Of a stretch of DNA of 64,000 nt, positions 35,290 through 48,469 are shown piece by piece. Every line of letters starts with the position of its first letter. Within the stretch, counting starts at the first letter, position 1. This DNA is from Tenodera sinensis (taxonomy: Eukaryota > Arthropoda > Insecta > Mantodea > Mantidae): NCBI GenBank assembly GCA_030765045.1, contig CM060965.1:67101787-67165786 (forward strand), given 5' to 3'. The notes beneath the pieces are model-generated. The model worked only from the letters and a program-made list of their open reading frames with translations, was not told where the DNA came from and did not search any database. Made by a program: the position numbers and the translations under genes.

Positions 35290-38200
35290 TACAGTCCTAT
35301 ATCTATAACCCACTAGGTTTCATTTACAAAAGATATGCGTTTGTAACACACGGGTTCCCAATGTTATATTCTAAGAGAAAGTGAACAAAACATTTACTAA
35401 TGGTCAACGAACTACGGTGTGCATTTCAAAAACCAATTGCCGTAATTATTTCATTTAAATTAACGCGAATGGAGACAAACAGGGAATTAATAAATAATGA
35501 TTATACAACACACGACCTTGGGTTAAAGAGCAATTATCATTATTAACCTATTTATTTACAGCTTATTTGGATACTTTTCAGGCCGACATTTAATGTTTGA
35601 GGCAGCAAAAACTTCATACTAGCATTTATTGATATGTTATTTTTCTCAAGGTTCAAATTAAGTTCTTCCTTCAGACGTTTTGTGTAAATTTGTAGCCAAT
35701 TTCTAAATATTCACATTAATTATTCTACGCTATTCTCAAGTATAAACATTACTGTGAAAAATATTTGTAACTGCAGTACCTCTTTGCATTAAATGGGGAG
35801 GCTTTCATGTACCTCTGTTGCTCTCTTTCTTTCGATCCCCGTTTCTCTCACCCTCTCTGGGGTTACGTTTCACACTTTTTTCCTTGTAAGCTAGCAGTGA
35901 AACCACAGGATATTAATACTTTCATTTGCTATTTTGGCCTTGCGTAGTTTTCAAAATTCCATTTTTTACTTCAGAGTGACTCTTGGCAATGTATGACTTA
36001 TTCATCAAATCCAAAATTACCCGAAGAATTTAAGTTACAGTTTTCTTATATTATATGGAATTGCAGAGCTCACAAAAAAGCGCCGGGTGGGAAGTTCGAG
36101 AAAAACAGCGGTAAAACAAATAGTATCAGAAAAACGGGAAGTCAAAATAATAATTATGGTAGACAGACGCAACGTTGCGTAAATAATTTTTTGGGTTCAA
36201 ATGATATTTATATACCAGCTTCACAGCCAGTTTACTGGCAAACCGCTGATTGGATTTTGTGTTGACCAACCCCTTTTGCCACCTTCATTCAATTTTGTGT
36301 CAGCTGTAGTATATCCATTACTTTTCTTGATTGCACTAATACAGCTCGTTTAAGGAGAGACTAAATGGCGAATATTGGTACTAAAATTTTAGTTTTTTGT
36401 GCAGCCTTATTAATTGTAATTTCCTCTTTAATTTGCTATATGTATTGGGTTACTGTGGGCACAACACATATCTATATTTTAACTGTGTTTTTAAAAATAG
36501 CTCTCCATCTGTAATTTTTTGCTATGAATTCTGCACCATTTTACAGAAACAAAATAACTTACACGTTTTGATAAATTTGAGCTCATCCTTCAGGAGAAAG
36601 TTTTTCCTAGAAATAGTATTAAGTATGGCTGCTTCTATGTGGTCAAGCTAGTTAATTTGAAAATTCGGAGCTAAATGTGTATCCATTTCAGTTTGTTAGC
36701 TGTTTTTCCTTTATTCATCTAAGTTTCCGCAAAAACACATCACATAGTTTACTACCTGATGTTTTCTGCGTGGTCATAATTCAGACGCGAAATGAACAAC
36801 GCCTGTCAGTATAGATTACCCAGTGTACTTCCTCGTTTTCACACTTGAATGGTGACTTCTTGGCTTAAGTAGTCTGTGGTCATTAACCTTGCTTCGAACT
36901 CAGTTACACATTAAAATAAACAACGAACGTATTGGAAATTACAGAACAAGGATTAATTTACAATTAAACGTGTTTGAACTTCCTTTCTTATTTATTTGTC
37001 TATGCAAGTGTAAGTTATAAATAACGGAAATAATGAACAATGACTGATTCCTGCATTTGCTGTTAGTTTGGTGAGGGTGACCACGACATTTGTTATCGCG
37101 AGACTGCCCGCGCTGGCTTACCCCTCCCAACAATCCTACCGCGCTCTGGGCAAAATAAACACTTTTTTCCCAAGTGGAGGAAAAATCCATTTATGGGCTT
37201 CTACTGTGTTGGAGGCACAGTAGGAGGTGTGAGGTTTGCCTCTAAGGCACTATTCAAATAAAAAACCTCCACCGAATGGGAATGTTGTAGGATGTGAAAG
37301 AATGTTTAAGGTGAGATTAAAACACGTATAACTTGTGTGTTGCACGCATTCTTAGAGCCACTAATCAACCTTAAAGCATATTGCTCTTCGTAACCAAAAC
37401 TATTGGTTTGCAAACGAAATATTGATGCAATATTTGTTCATTACATTACGTGTTATAGAAAAACAAATGTCCTGTTTATACGAGTTTGATTTCTCGATAT
37501 TTGCTTTGAATATTTTTTTCTATGAGGGTCATTTTTTGGTATAAATGGCCCGTTTTCTCAGGAACTCTTAGACATAGAGGATTAGGATTATTGTTCCACT
37601 TCTGCTAAGTATTACATTACCGGAATTATTAACGGGTAAGATTTATAACTTAATAAAGAAAATATTGAGAGATAAGTGCGATAAATAAAAAAGTCAATGC
37701 CTAATGTAAGTAAGCAAGACTTTTTATCATGAGAAATAGTCATTAGCGAGTTTTGTGTCAAAGTAAGGCAATTACTATAAAGCTTAGAGCTAAGCACAAT
37801 GAAATCAAGAAAGCCATTAGCTAGAGGTGTATCAGTTATGTTCCGAAATAAGAGGCGCAAATATTCACGTAGACAAATTCTGAAAATTAAAGTAGGAATG
37901 AAATTCTCAGAATTTAGCAAGTAATCCTTTCGTATGATCCGTTTCATCGTCACATAAAAAGTTTCAAACCTGAAACGTAAAGTTTGAATGTTGGTGAGGA
38001 TAGTAACATCATAGGAGGACTTACATAAAATAGCGTGTATTTCTAAAATTTGCGTCTTTTCCTTCGTGTTTTACAATATAACAGGAGTATTTACATTGAT
38101 CTATTATCGGCCGTCCGTGGCGCCGATATCTCTCTCGGTTATACAGATTAGCCGGTTGCCGCCAGGGATCCTTCCAGTTAGCATTTTTCAACTCGCGGCA

Positions 38201-39500
38201 ATTGGACTGGATTAGCAACAGTGATCCAAGCACCAAAATAGAAAAAGTGAGATTATCATTTCATTGATTCCGGACAACTTTATGTTAGTTTAGCAAAAAC
38301 GTTCCAATGTGCTAGCGTGTAACAACAGTTTTAAAGATAGCTGTTACACAGGTTTGAAGGGGAAAAGTTTGTGATTTTGGCACTTCCTAATCGCAGTCCA
38401 ATTTGTGGTTATTGTTATTCCGAAAACAGTTCTTTTGTAAACCGTTAAGTATTGACATATCAGAAGTTGGAAGGTTTAATGTTTCAACAGTTTCTCTCGG
38501 TAAGATTAAAAAATATTAGTACTTTACTATCTAACAGTCGGCAATTCGTTTCAAATATATCATTAATAACCTCAATTAAATTTATCAGTCAACTTAACTG
38601 GTATGTTTATCCTCATACCCGCTCACGTTTACTTGGGATCAGCAGGCCAGCACCAAACCAACTGAGCCCTCCAGACCGACCCCTAAGAAGATCTCATTGG
38701 CAGCAGATTCATCGATTCATTGCATGACATCATAGTCATACCACTTTGGACCACAACACGCTATAAAACGTGTTTCAACGAATCACGCTGCTTACACCAT
38801 GTTTTTATCTTCTCCGTAGCATTTGTTTGCTTTTATTAGCTCCCTAGCATCTGTTGAACCATTTGAGATTGCCATTTATTTTCCACATAAATATTCAAAG
38901 TTAACTTCATAAAAACAGAATAGGGGCAAACAACGCAAAGAGAAACAAACAGCATGTTGAAGCATTTTGATTAATTAATTTAGGCTAATATGCCATTGTA
39001 TTTATTTCTTGTAGTAATCGTTACATGTTTTTAGCAGTTAAACAGTCATTCCATTCGAATTTTGATTTCTCTAGATAAATAAAAATATATAGCAAAATTG
39101 CTGTTGATATAAACAACCTCGTAACTATTGTTGTGGATTTATTTAGTATTAATAACAAGGCTAGTTATTTTTTTACAATAAACATTGCTGATACATTTTA
39201 ATCAACATATAGTTTAATTGATTGTCCATAATAAACTTTTTGTATAAAAGTAGATCACTGCACATCTGCATGCCATAATTATATTAGTCTGATACTTTAA
39301 ATATTTTCTGAAATATTTGGTCATGAATTTAGCAGATGTAATATTGCCGGCATAAGGCTATTAATTTCTCCTTAATTTCCCAGAGCACCTAGATAAAGTA
39401 TGTTACACAGCAAGGCTATAATGTGGGAGTGAAACTCTTGTCAGTGGTTGTTGCGGCTATGAGAATTTTCACTGACTCAGCGGTCTTTACACCATTTAAG
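35290..39500. other. Long anonymous AT-rich stretch
   Basis: About 4.2 kb without recognisable genes. Open frames up to 113 codons (for example 37612-37953 minus, 35993-36265 plus) show no familiar domain and are within chance expectation. A GC-richer patch lies at 38105-38220. Confidence 0.5.
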
Positions 39501-39503
39501 GGA

Positions 39504-39723
39504 TTTTTTTTTTTTTTGTAGTGTTTAACGCTCGCTTTTACTACATACGGCACCGCAGGCAGTGACACTAATGATACATGGAATGAGGTGATGGCGGAAA
39601 CCGGAGAACCCGGAGGAAACTCGCCCTAGCGCCGCTTCATCCATCACAAGTGCCACATGCGGTTGCCTGGGATCGAACCCGGGCCGCTTTGGTGAGAAGC
39701 GAATGGTCTGACCACTCGGCTCA
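39504..39723 (-). repeat. tRNA-derived SINE with A tail
   Basis: The minus strand has gagccgagtggtcagaccat (A box) and cccgggttcgatcccaggca (strong B box, about 39665-39685). The core gatggatgaagcggcg follows, then a body ending tatgtagtaaaagcgagcg and an A tail (T run 39506-39519). It is the cleanest member of the family seen at 18.6 and 28.1 kb. Confidence 0.85.
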
Positions 39724-39729
39724 TTTGAG

Positions 39730-40812
39730 GGAGACACTCGTTTCCATACATTAGCATTATTCTGTTTTCTCCCCAATTTGTGCAGAGATTTTGATGGATG
39801 CACTATTTTTCCACGAAGAAATATTATGATAATGGGTTGTTCCAGGCTCCGCAGCACTTTGTGTTCACTCGTCTTTCTTGTAAATCCCACAATAGAGCGG
39901 GGAATTCCACGGCCCCCCGTGCAGAAAAGTAGGCGGAGGTTGTGACGCTAATCTCCCAGCGCTGTAGATTTGTTGGATGTGTTTTGTTTACAAAGGGAGG
40001 GAAATTGGCATGTACTATAGAAGTACCTGTTGCATTATACAGGATTGTTGAGCAGCGCTGTAGCTTCATTTAGTGACATATATAATTTTATAGGGCATAG
40101 CTATAGGAAGGTATAGGTTCTATGGAGGCAGTTCGTTAAAAAAAACCAGCTTTACATTAAGGCGACAATTCCGTACAACATAACTTGTAGACGTTTTATT
40201 TTGGCTCTTTTCGTTGGAAATGAAAGCTTACGTATTTATATAAGAGGAAATGACAAAACAGTCTGTAAATAAGGTACATTTTAGAATCTAACCGAAATTA
40301 GGTAACTCCAATAAGGAGCGGGATGCCCTAATATTTGAATATTTCTAATTCTTTATAAATAAACATTAAAGAAAAGAACACAAAATTCAGAAAATTTCTT
40401 GTCAAAAGTTCATAAAAACCACGTTTAAATATAAATCTCATTAAATTGTGACTAACAACGAATATAAAGTAGGACTCAAACAGTCCACAACGTTCCAAAT
40501 TTCATAGCAAAATACAGGCACCAGCACAACTTTACTAGTTCTTGTTCCAGGCAGAAATCTGAAATTAATGTTCGTTAACAGCAACTGACTATGTGGGGTC
40601 ATAGCAGCGTCAAACGGATTGTTCGGACAAATGCATATTTTCTCGCTGCCTAATCGAATCGTGATAGAGATCGTGGGAATAACACAAATCAACGAACGAG
40701 GAGATGGGGGAGGGATCATTTAATTAGTTTTTAAGCAACATCAAATTATCAGTGCAGCTCGATTCTCAGTGTTTAGTTGTGTAAAACTGAATTCCTTCAT
40801 TCCTTCAAAGGC
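39730..40812. other. Anonymous DNA
   Basis: No recognisable gene or repeat. Confidence 0.45.
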
Positions 40813-40815
40813 GTT

Positions 40816-41232
<417 letters not shown>

Positions 41233-41234
41233 GC

Positions 41235-42385
41235 TAACAATATAAAATAGCTTACTCTTTAGGGGAAAATGAAGTAAATTAATGATAGAAAATAAAGAAC
41301 TTGAGCTTTGAAGGTCGTTTTGCTCTATAAATTATCTAGCATAAAATAAAAAGAAACGAAGAAAATAAGAGGAATACAAGAGTGTTCAAAAGTGCGATGT
41401 ATTGCTCAACATAAATAAAGGAGGAATAAACTAGATATTAGGGTGATGAAAATGCTTGGATAAAATAAAGCAGTCAGTTATAACTGAGATTAGTCTGGAC
41501 AAACGTAATTGTTATTCTTCTTTCAAATAAGTAAATGAAAAACGTTATTTAAGGTGCATAAGTACAGGTTGTAAGACATGAAGATGTCGCTCTAGTATTT
41601 ATTCAGCTGAGTAACGGCTTGTGCTGAGTGGAAACTTCCAGCGAAACATTTTACAAAAATAATTGGACCATATTTCTTGAAACTGAAGACTTTAATGTAT
41701 GGCTGAAATTCATCCCATCTAGTAGAAGCTATTGAGAATCGACATCACGGTAAATCATAGTGTAATCTGTATGAATGGATATGAGGGAACAATACGGTGC
41801 GTTTCCTGAAGATATACGGATATTAGTTTCCGAAAATACTCGTGGGAAAGGAGGCATTTTGAAACCATAACGTATTGTAATACCAGCTTTCATTTTTTGG
41901 ATAAATCTCAAAAGGTCATAGGGAGTAATACGGGCAACTGTTCAGAGCACGGACAGTTAGCTTTAAAATATAAATCAATCACGTTTCAAGGCAAGTCAAA
42001 TGCAGCAGCTAGATGATCAAGATTGTTTATGGTTTGATAAGAATTTAACGTAAGATTGCCCCTCGTCTCGTATTTAACGACAGTTTCTTATTTCAATCTA
42101 TTGTTCCCTTTTACTTTACAAGACAGGAAAAAGAAGTATAGTTTCGTGTTTTATTACGTGTAAATATTCATGTTTGAGAAATTACATTGAAACTTGTGAT
42201 ATTTTGTCTCTGAGTTGCAATAATCTCGTGATCAAAATCAACACAGCCTTTTTCACAAAGGACAAATATCCGTTGCTTTTACCAATCATAAATGGAACTC
42301 AGTATGTTGAAATGTTAATCAACTTATCTAGCAGTTCAAATTTACTAAATGCCTGCGTGACTTTTCGATAAATATACACCCCTTT
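41235..42385. other. Anonymous AT-rich DNA
   Basis: No recognisable gene. It could include degraded 3' sequence of the hAT element just beyond, but no motif survives. Confidence 0.45.
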
Positions 42386-42387
42386 AT

Positions 42388-42960
42388 TTGTGTATTTCAT
42401 TGGGCTTAGAGACAAAATTTCTTGTCACATTAAAACTGCTGTCAATGCCACGAATAAATATGCAGAGCTGGACAGAGCCGGAAATATCCGTGCTCTCATC
42501 AATAGCTAACGAAAACCACTTAAATTCACATCTCTTCTTCAGATTTTGTTCAATGTTAGCTGTGTGTCTTCAACTTTTCTGCTTACTTGACTTACTTTAG
42601 CAATGAAGGATTTCTTATAAAAAAATAATATGTCTGCAACCCTTTCCAAGCCTTCTTTCACTAATTCATCATTGAACAGGTTCTCTCTTTTGTTTAATAT
42701 CTGGGGAGCAACATAACTTGCCTTCCCTACTGAATCAGAATCATCATTAACTTTCTTAACAAGAACTTGTTCAGAAGTTAGAGCTCTTTTTAAATCACGT
42801 GCCTTCTCTTCGCTCATTTGTCCGCTGAATTGATCGTATTTTTTTTTTTCTTTTTTTTCTTTCCATGTTTGGTCTTATGTCTTTTAATGTTGTACTCTTA
42901 AGACATTAATGCTACTCTTACAAATTAAATATATTGCTTTGCCTCATATTCACAAGAAAA
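42388..42960 (-). pseudogene. BED-finger hAT transposase relic (GTF2IRD2/ZBED-like)
   Basis: Read on the minus strand from 42960 down: remains of a BED zinc finger (a Cys-containing start, then EYNIKRHKTKH with the His pair) near 42930-42860. Then comes MSEEKARDLKRALTSEQVLV (from 42817), followed by KASYVAPQILNKRENLFND, the N-terminal domain of GTF2IRD2/SCAND3-type hAT proteins. After a frameshift near 42540 comes KWFSLAIDESTDISGSVQLC near 42500, including the catalytic DESTD aspartate of the RNase-H fold. The remaining catalytic and hATC parts are absent. Frameshifts and truncation indicate a dead copy. The host-gene homologues of this family are domesticated transposases, but nothing here suggests domestication. 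Confidence 0.8.
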
Positions 42961-42964
42961 ATAC

Positions 42965-45790
42965 AACTCTGTCCACACGACTGGTCACTACCAATTGTGT
43001 GTGTTGATCCGTTCGACAACGTTGTTTTCATGATTATTTCATCTGTCAATCTTTGAGCTAGCTGTGCAAGGCTGAGGTCGCCATGCTCTATGGACAAAAT
43101 TTCTTGCTTTTCCGTGACGTTTAACAATTTTAAGCGCACACTTCGTAAAACGGGAACTCGGTTAGTCCGGGCTCGTAAAACCGCGACTCTACTGAATCTA
43201 ATGTTTTGAATTATCATATGCAATATGTGCTTTGTCTATGTATATAGGATTACAATGTTTACATATCTTTCTGTTCCTCAAGTTTTATTTTACTTCTTCA
43301 CTAATGTCTGTAATTCCATTCCTCTTTCGTCGGTTCTTTTGCTTTCATCCAAGGCTTATTTGCTGCATCCAGGTATTTCAGAGTCTATCCCTACCTCATC
43401 TCCCAAGTGAACATTATTTACAGACTTTTCTGGGTATTCTTTCCCCGGGCAGTCTCCTGATGTACCCATATGAGTTCAGTTGTTTATACCTATCTTATTC
43501 AACCATTTAAGTAGTTCAGTTGTTTATACTTATCTTATTCAACCATTTAAGTTACGTACTATTATGTCTGATTTAATCGTGCAATTTCCTCTAGTGGTTC
43601 AACCAACTTATTCCGTATCAAATTTATATTCCACGTTCCGCTAAGAAGTGTCCTGTTTAGGTTGCTATCAGGAGGTCCAGCTGAATCTTGGCTTTTTAGG
43701 GAGATTATTAGTTCTTTCCTTCACCATTTCCTAATCAGGCATGGGACAGGCTCTGGTGGTTTCAGTAATAATTATAATAATTAATTTGCAATTCCAGTTC
43801 TCAGTTACTGAGCCTCCACAATATTTTCTGGACTTCGGAGCCTCTGATATACATAGTGAGGTGCCTTTTTCGCGCTTATGGGCCACAGTCTAACAGGAAA
43901 AACTCTTCTAGACTTTTGGGAATCTCTGAGAAGGAATTTACGAACGCCAGACTGAATATGACTGCCACAGCTGGAGAAGTTTATCCTGTTACAACATGGT
44001 CTACAAGCCTGGTTAAACGCACTATACTACAATATTATCTAAGTCCCAGTCCCGAAATGTCAGAAAAGAGACACAAGGATTACAAGGCGTAGATTCAACA
44101 GACTAGAAAACACCGTGTTGTCACAATGGTATTTGAAAAAGGATCGGAATGCCATCGCGAGCGAGACAACAGCTTTCGTTGGAAATGGAACCAGAGATGA
44201 GATCAGAGATCAGAAAATGGATTCATGAATGTCAAATACTAAATGAGATAGCGAACGAAATCAAGCTACAGAATGTGACACCAGAAGGAAAAATCCGAAG
44301 TCAACTCTTGACACTAGTGGCTTTTCAAATCTGGTTTGCCTTTTCAACTTATGTTCCACACCTGGCTCTTTTGTAAACTAACTAAACTCCAGCAGAGTAA
44401 ACAGTGCTGTTTTATAAAGCATTTTAACGCACTTTATTTTCAAATAGGTGTAATATGAAAAAAGCCGGTAATAGTAATATTGCACCAAATCAATATTTAA
44501 TTTTCAATTTGTCTATTTTTGTATGTTACAGGTGGATATTATTAGTTTTGGTAGGGACATCAGGTGATTTTTACATTACATATCAATTATTTTTTTTCTC
44601 TAATGGAAAACTTATATACGATTAAATGTACTCTAATGATCTCTATGAAAGCTATCGAGGGAAGAAAAATCTAGTATGGGTCAAGTGTTCAACAACACTC
44701 ATTTTCATCAATCTCTAAACAAGTTGTTATGAAAAAAAAATCTACAATAGCCAGAATATATGTTTTTATTTTAAGTAAAGAGGCTCTGTTCCTTAAAAAC
44801 ACAGCCTCCCACAGATCAAGCGTTCTCCAGCAATGAGTCTCCCATGTTAGTCCGAGGAATGTGTGTCAAACCTCTGACATAAAAAAGAAAAAAAATCTAG
44901 AATAATATAAAGAAATATGAGCCAGCTCCAACAGGGCTAACCAGGGTATTCTTAAATAAGTAATAGGTAATAAAGATGTTACAGCGCAGCATTTGGCAAA
45001 AGAAGTTTATTTAGGCCGTATTTTTGAGCCGTGAAATTCTAGGGGTGCTACCAAGATAAGAAACCCTCATGAATACAAAATGTGAAAGAAGAAGCTTTTG
45101 CCGAAATAGTGTGGGTGGGCGACACGTTCCCATGCACGCAAATTTGCATAGCGACATGAGGCACTCCAAGCGTTATATAAAATTCCACAGGCCGTTTACC
45201 TCCGGACAATGAAATATCTTAAATATACCAGAAAATGTGACGCAGAAATCCCAGTGCGATGACGCCGATCTCCTTCGAACGATCGAGCACTCAGCACAGC
45301 ATTATGTTTTCATTTTGGTTTATGCCTTATGCCGTCAAGACAAAGCCAACTGCAGACACAGGGGTTATACTTGGGTGACATCATTTCTGAAAGCACGACA
45401 GATAGCTACTTAAAAGATTTGTGCTAATCCTTAGTTTTAGTCAATACCGGATTTTGAAATTTGACATATCTAGTTCGAGCCAGTTTTCAATGCTGGAGGT
45501 AGGCTAACCTGGAAGTATCGCTGGTGTTCTACCGAGCCTCAGGTAGGGGATGGAGAGGGCCCACATAGAATGAAAGGTGGTTTGGCTTGTTAAATATTGA
45601 CGAAACCTTGATTAAAACTCGATAAACACGTCCATCTGCGTTGCATTTAACATACAGAAACTGCGTTAATATTCTTAAATGTCATTAAACCCCGAAATAA
45701 ATAGCAATGCTCTCCAAGTCAATATCTATAATAATTAATGTAAAGACGTTCACGCTAAAATACTTGCAAAGTTCATTATGAAGAGTAATA
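42965..45790. other. Anonymous DNA
   Basis: No recognisable protein. A 40-bp direct duplication lies at 43473-43552. The region 43560-44380 is less AT-rich, with degraded coding-like stretches that I cannot assign. Confidence 0.4.
43473..43552 (+). repeat. Perfect-length 40-bp tandem duplication
   Basis: Two adjacent 40-bp units (43473-43512 and 43513-43552) starting agttcagttgtttatac differ by one C/T substitution. Confidence 0.9.
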
Positions 45791-45794
45791 TTTT

Positions 45795-45920
45795 TAGTCT
45801 TACGTTTTTTTCACTAAGCATGCGCGTGTTAACAGCATAACTTAAAAAGAAATGTCTGATAAATACCAAACCAGATATTTAAGTTTATTATTTTTCAAAG
45901 CTTCCAAGATGTAATGCCCA
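45795..45920 (-). mobile_element. Repeat A fragment
   Basis: Contains acagcataacttaaaaaga, taaataccaaaccagatatt and tttaagtttattatttttca, the minus-strand landmarks of the family's 3' third. Confidence 0.5.
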
Positions 45921-46049
45921 CCCATTTGTACTAATAAACAATTGAAAGAGCATACTTCAAAGATTTGTTTATCCCATTGCAGATTTGGATGTAACTTGCT
46001 AAATGGCAGGGCGACAACAGTTTAAAAATAGCAACTAATCAACGGAGCG

Positions 46050-46743
46050 GTAAAGTGAATCGTCACAACATCCACATATAGGACACGGTAAATCCCAATG
46101 TTACAATGGAGATAGAAAGAGATTCTCCTAAGATTAATGTCTTCTGTGCTGTGTCTCGTAGCAACATTTACGGGCCCTCCTTTTTTCCTGGAAAAATGTG
46201 ATGGGTATGACGTACCTACACATACTACAAAACTGGATGTTTCCCAGACTGATAGCTGTTATGCCGCACTTCATATTCCAACAGGACGGAGCTCCGCCTC
46301 ATTGGCATAGAGAAGTGCTTCGCCATCTGAACGAGGAACTTCCAAACAGATGGATCGGGCGATGTGCTCAGGATGATTTGGCACTCTTTAGGTGGCTCCC
46401 AAGGTCTCCTGACCTTACAGTTTGTGACTTGTTTCTTTGGGGATATGTGAAAGATAATGTGTACGTACCACTTTTGCCGACCACATTGGCTGAACTCTAG
46501 GATCGCATCACTTCTGTGCTGGCGAACATCGACAGGGACATGCTAGAACGTGTATGGGTTGAACTTGACTTCTGCATAGATGTGTGTGTCGTGTAACACG
46601 AGGAGAGCACATAGAACATTTGTAATAATATGTAAGGAACTTGAAAATGTGCTTTTTCATACAATGTATCATTCATTATTTTGTATGTAATACTTTGTGA
46701 AATACACTCATCCAAAACCCGATGAATCATTTGTAGTCACCCT
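46050..46743 (+). pseudogene. Tc1/mariner-superfamily transposase relic
   Basis: The reading frame carries INVFCAVSRSNIYGPSFF (first half of the DDE catalytic core). It is then shifted by one base near 46195 into VMGMTYLHILQNWMFP, FIFQQDGAPPHW (second catalytic Asp), WIGRCAQDD, WLPRSPDLTVCDLFLWGYVK (third Asp after SPDLxxxD) and VYVPLLPTTLAEL. A stop at 46498 interrupts continuation into DRITSVLANIDRDMLERVW and ELDFCIDVC. The N-terminal helix-turn-helix region is missing. At the 3' end, catttgtagtcaccctgtat at about 46724-46743 looks like a terminal inverted repeat. Compared with relatives I recall, there are a few extra residues between WIGR and RSPDL. Dead element. Confidence 0.88.
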
Positions 46744-46745
46744 GT

Positions 46746-47416
<671 letters not shown>

Positions 47417-47424
47417 AATAATAT

Positions 47425-48185
47425 GCTTTCGTGGTCATAGTTGTGGAAACTATAGATATAGATTGGCGATAGTGGGTAGAGAAAACCATGTGAATGTACA
47501 CATTAGAGCTTTTAAAGTGTTATAGGCTGTAATCTAAGGGATGACCAATGATTTTCACAGATTGTGGAATTGTCAGAATCAAATTGCTCCTTTATTATGA
47601 AATCGTTTACTGCAGTTTGTGGTATAAGAGCCTTATTTGGAGTATTACCTATATTAATGATAGTTCAACCCCCTGTCTTTAAGCTTTGGCGCTTGATTTG
47701 TTCTTCAACTAAGAAACGTGGCCGTGCATGCACCTACCGAAAGAGAAAGACAAATTTGTCCTAGCACTCTGCAGTACATAAAAGTATATACATTAGGTGT
47801 TCAGGGACACTCCTTGTGTAGGTACCTAAGGATTATAGAGGTGTTACCAACGACTTACCTACTTCGCAATGTCATACAGTTAAGCCATTGAATGCTGGAA
47901 ATGCAACCAAGGTTCACTTGGGTGTGATATACTTATCCATTAGCGATTCTGTGTGTTTATTTGACCTGGGTGTTTAAACGCTAGCACGTAGGCTGTGTGT
48001 GCGTGTGTTATGCATAAAGGCAGCTCGAGAAACGGCAGGGGATTTCTGGCATTTACAGAATTACAATCAGTTTAGTTTTGTGCAGAATACTGAAACTTGT
48101 TGAATCATCGTTTGGGAAAGGCGGAGAAGGTAATCGAAAGAACATCGTTATTAGCGCGCAGATTCTTGGTTTTTAACCTACTTTC
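47425..48185. other. Anonymous DNA
   Basis: A short repeat A terminal scrap (gtagagaaaaccatgtgaat) lies near 47476-47496. Otherwise no gene or repeat recognised. Confidence 0.45.
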
Positions 48186-48189
48186 CCTT

Positions 48190-48465
48190 GTAATTTGAGG
48201 AATCCGCATGTGGTGTTCGTGGTGGACGAAGTGGCGGCGTCTGGGAGTTTTACCCCGGTTCTCCGGTTTCCCCGCCATTCGTTACACCAACTGCTCCGTC
48301 ATCGCCTTTCCATTTATGGATTTCGCATGCATTTCATATAATGCTCTTCCTCACACCTGATAAAACTCCTCGCACTCCACCAGCTTTGAACCTGCGACCC
48401 CGGGGCTACGGTCCTCGTCAAACCTCGTGCATATGATCTTCAGAGGCTCCACGGCTGTAGCGAAT
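48190..48465. repeat. Two SINE remnants, one per strand
   Basis: On the plus strand the core gtggtggacgaagtggcg with ttctccggtttccccgccat matches the body of the GCCGAGTGGTTAGA-head SINEs, without its head. On the minus strand, 48462 to about 48360 reads as a tRNA-like head (agccgtggagcctctgaaga, then cgcaggttcaaagctgg as B box). The two remnants lie tail to tail. Confidence 0.5.
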
Positions 48466-48469
48466 GACA

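Noticed and set aside
45000..45060. gtgaaattctaggggt-type string resembling part of 18S rRNA
   Set aside because: Similarity is limited to about a dozen bases and surrounding sequence does not fit rRNA.
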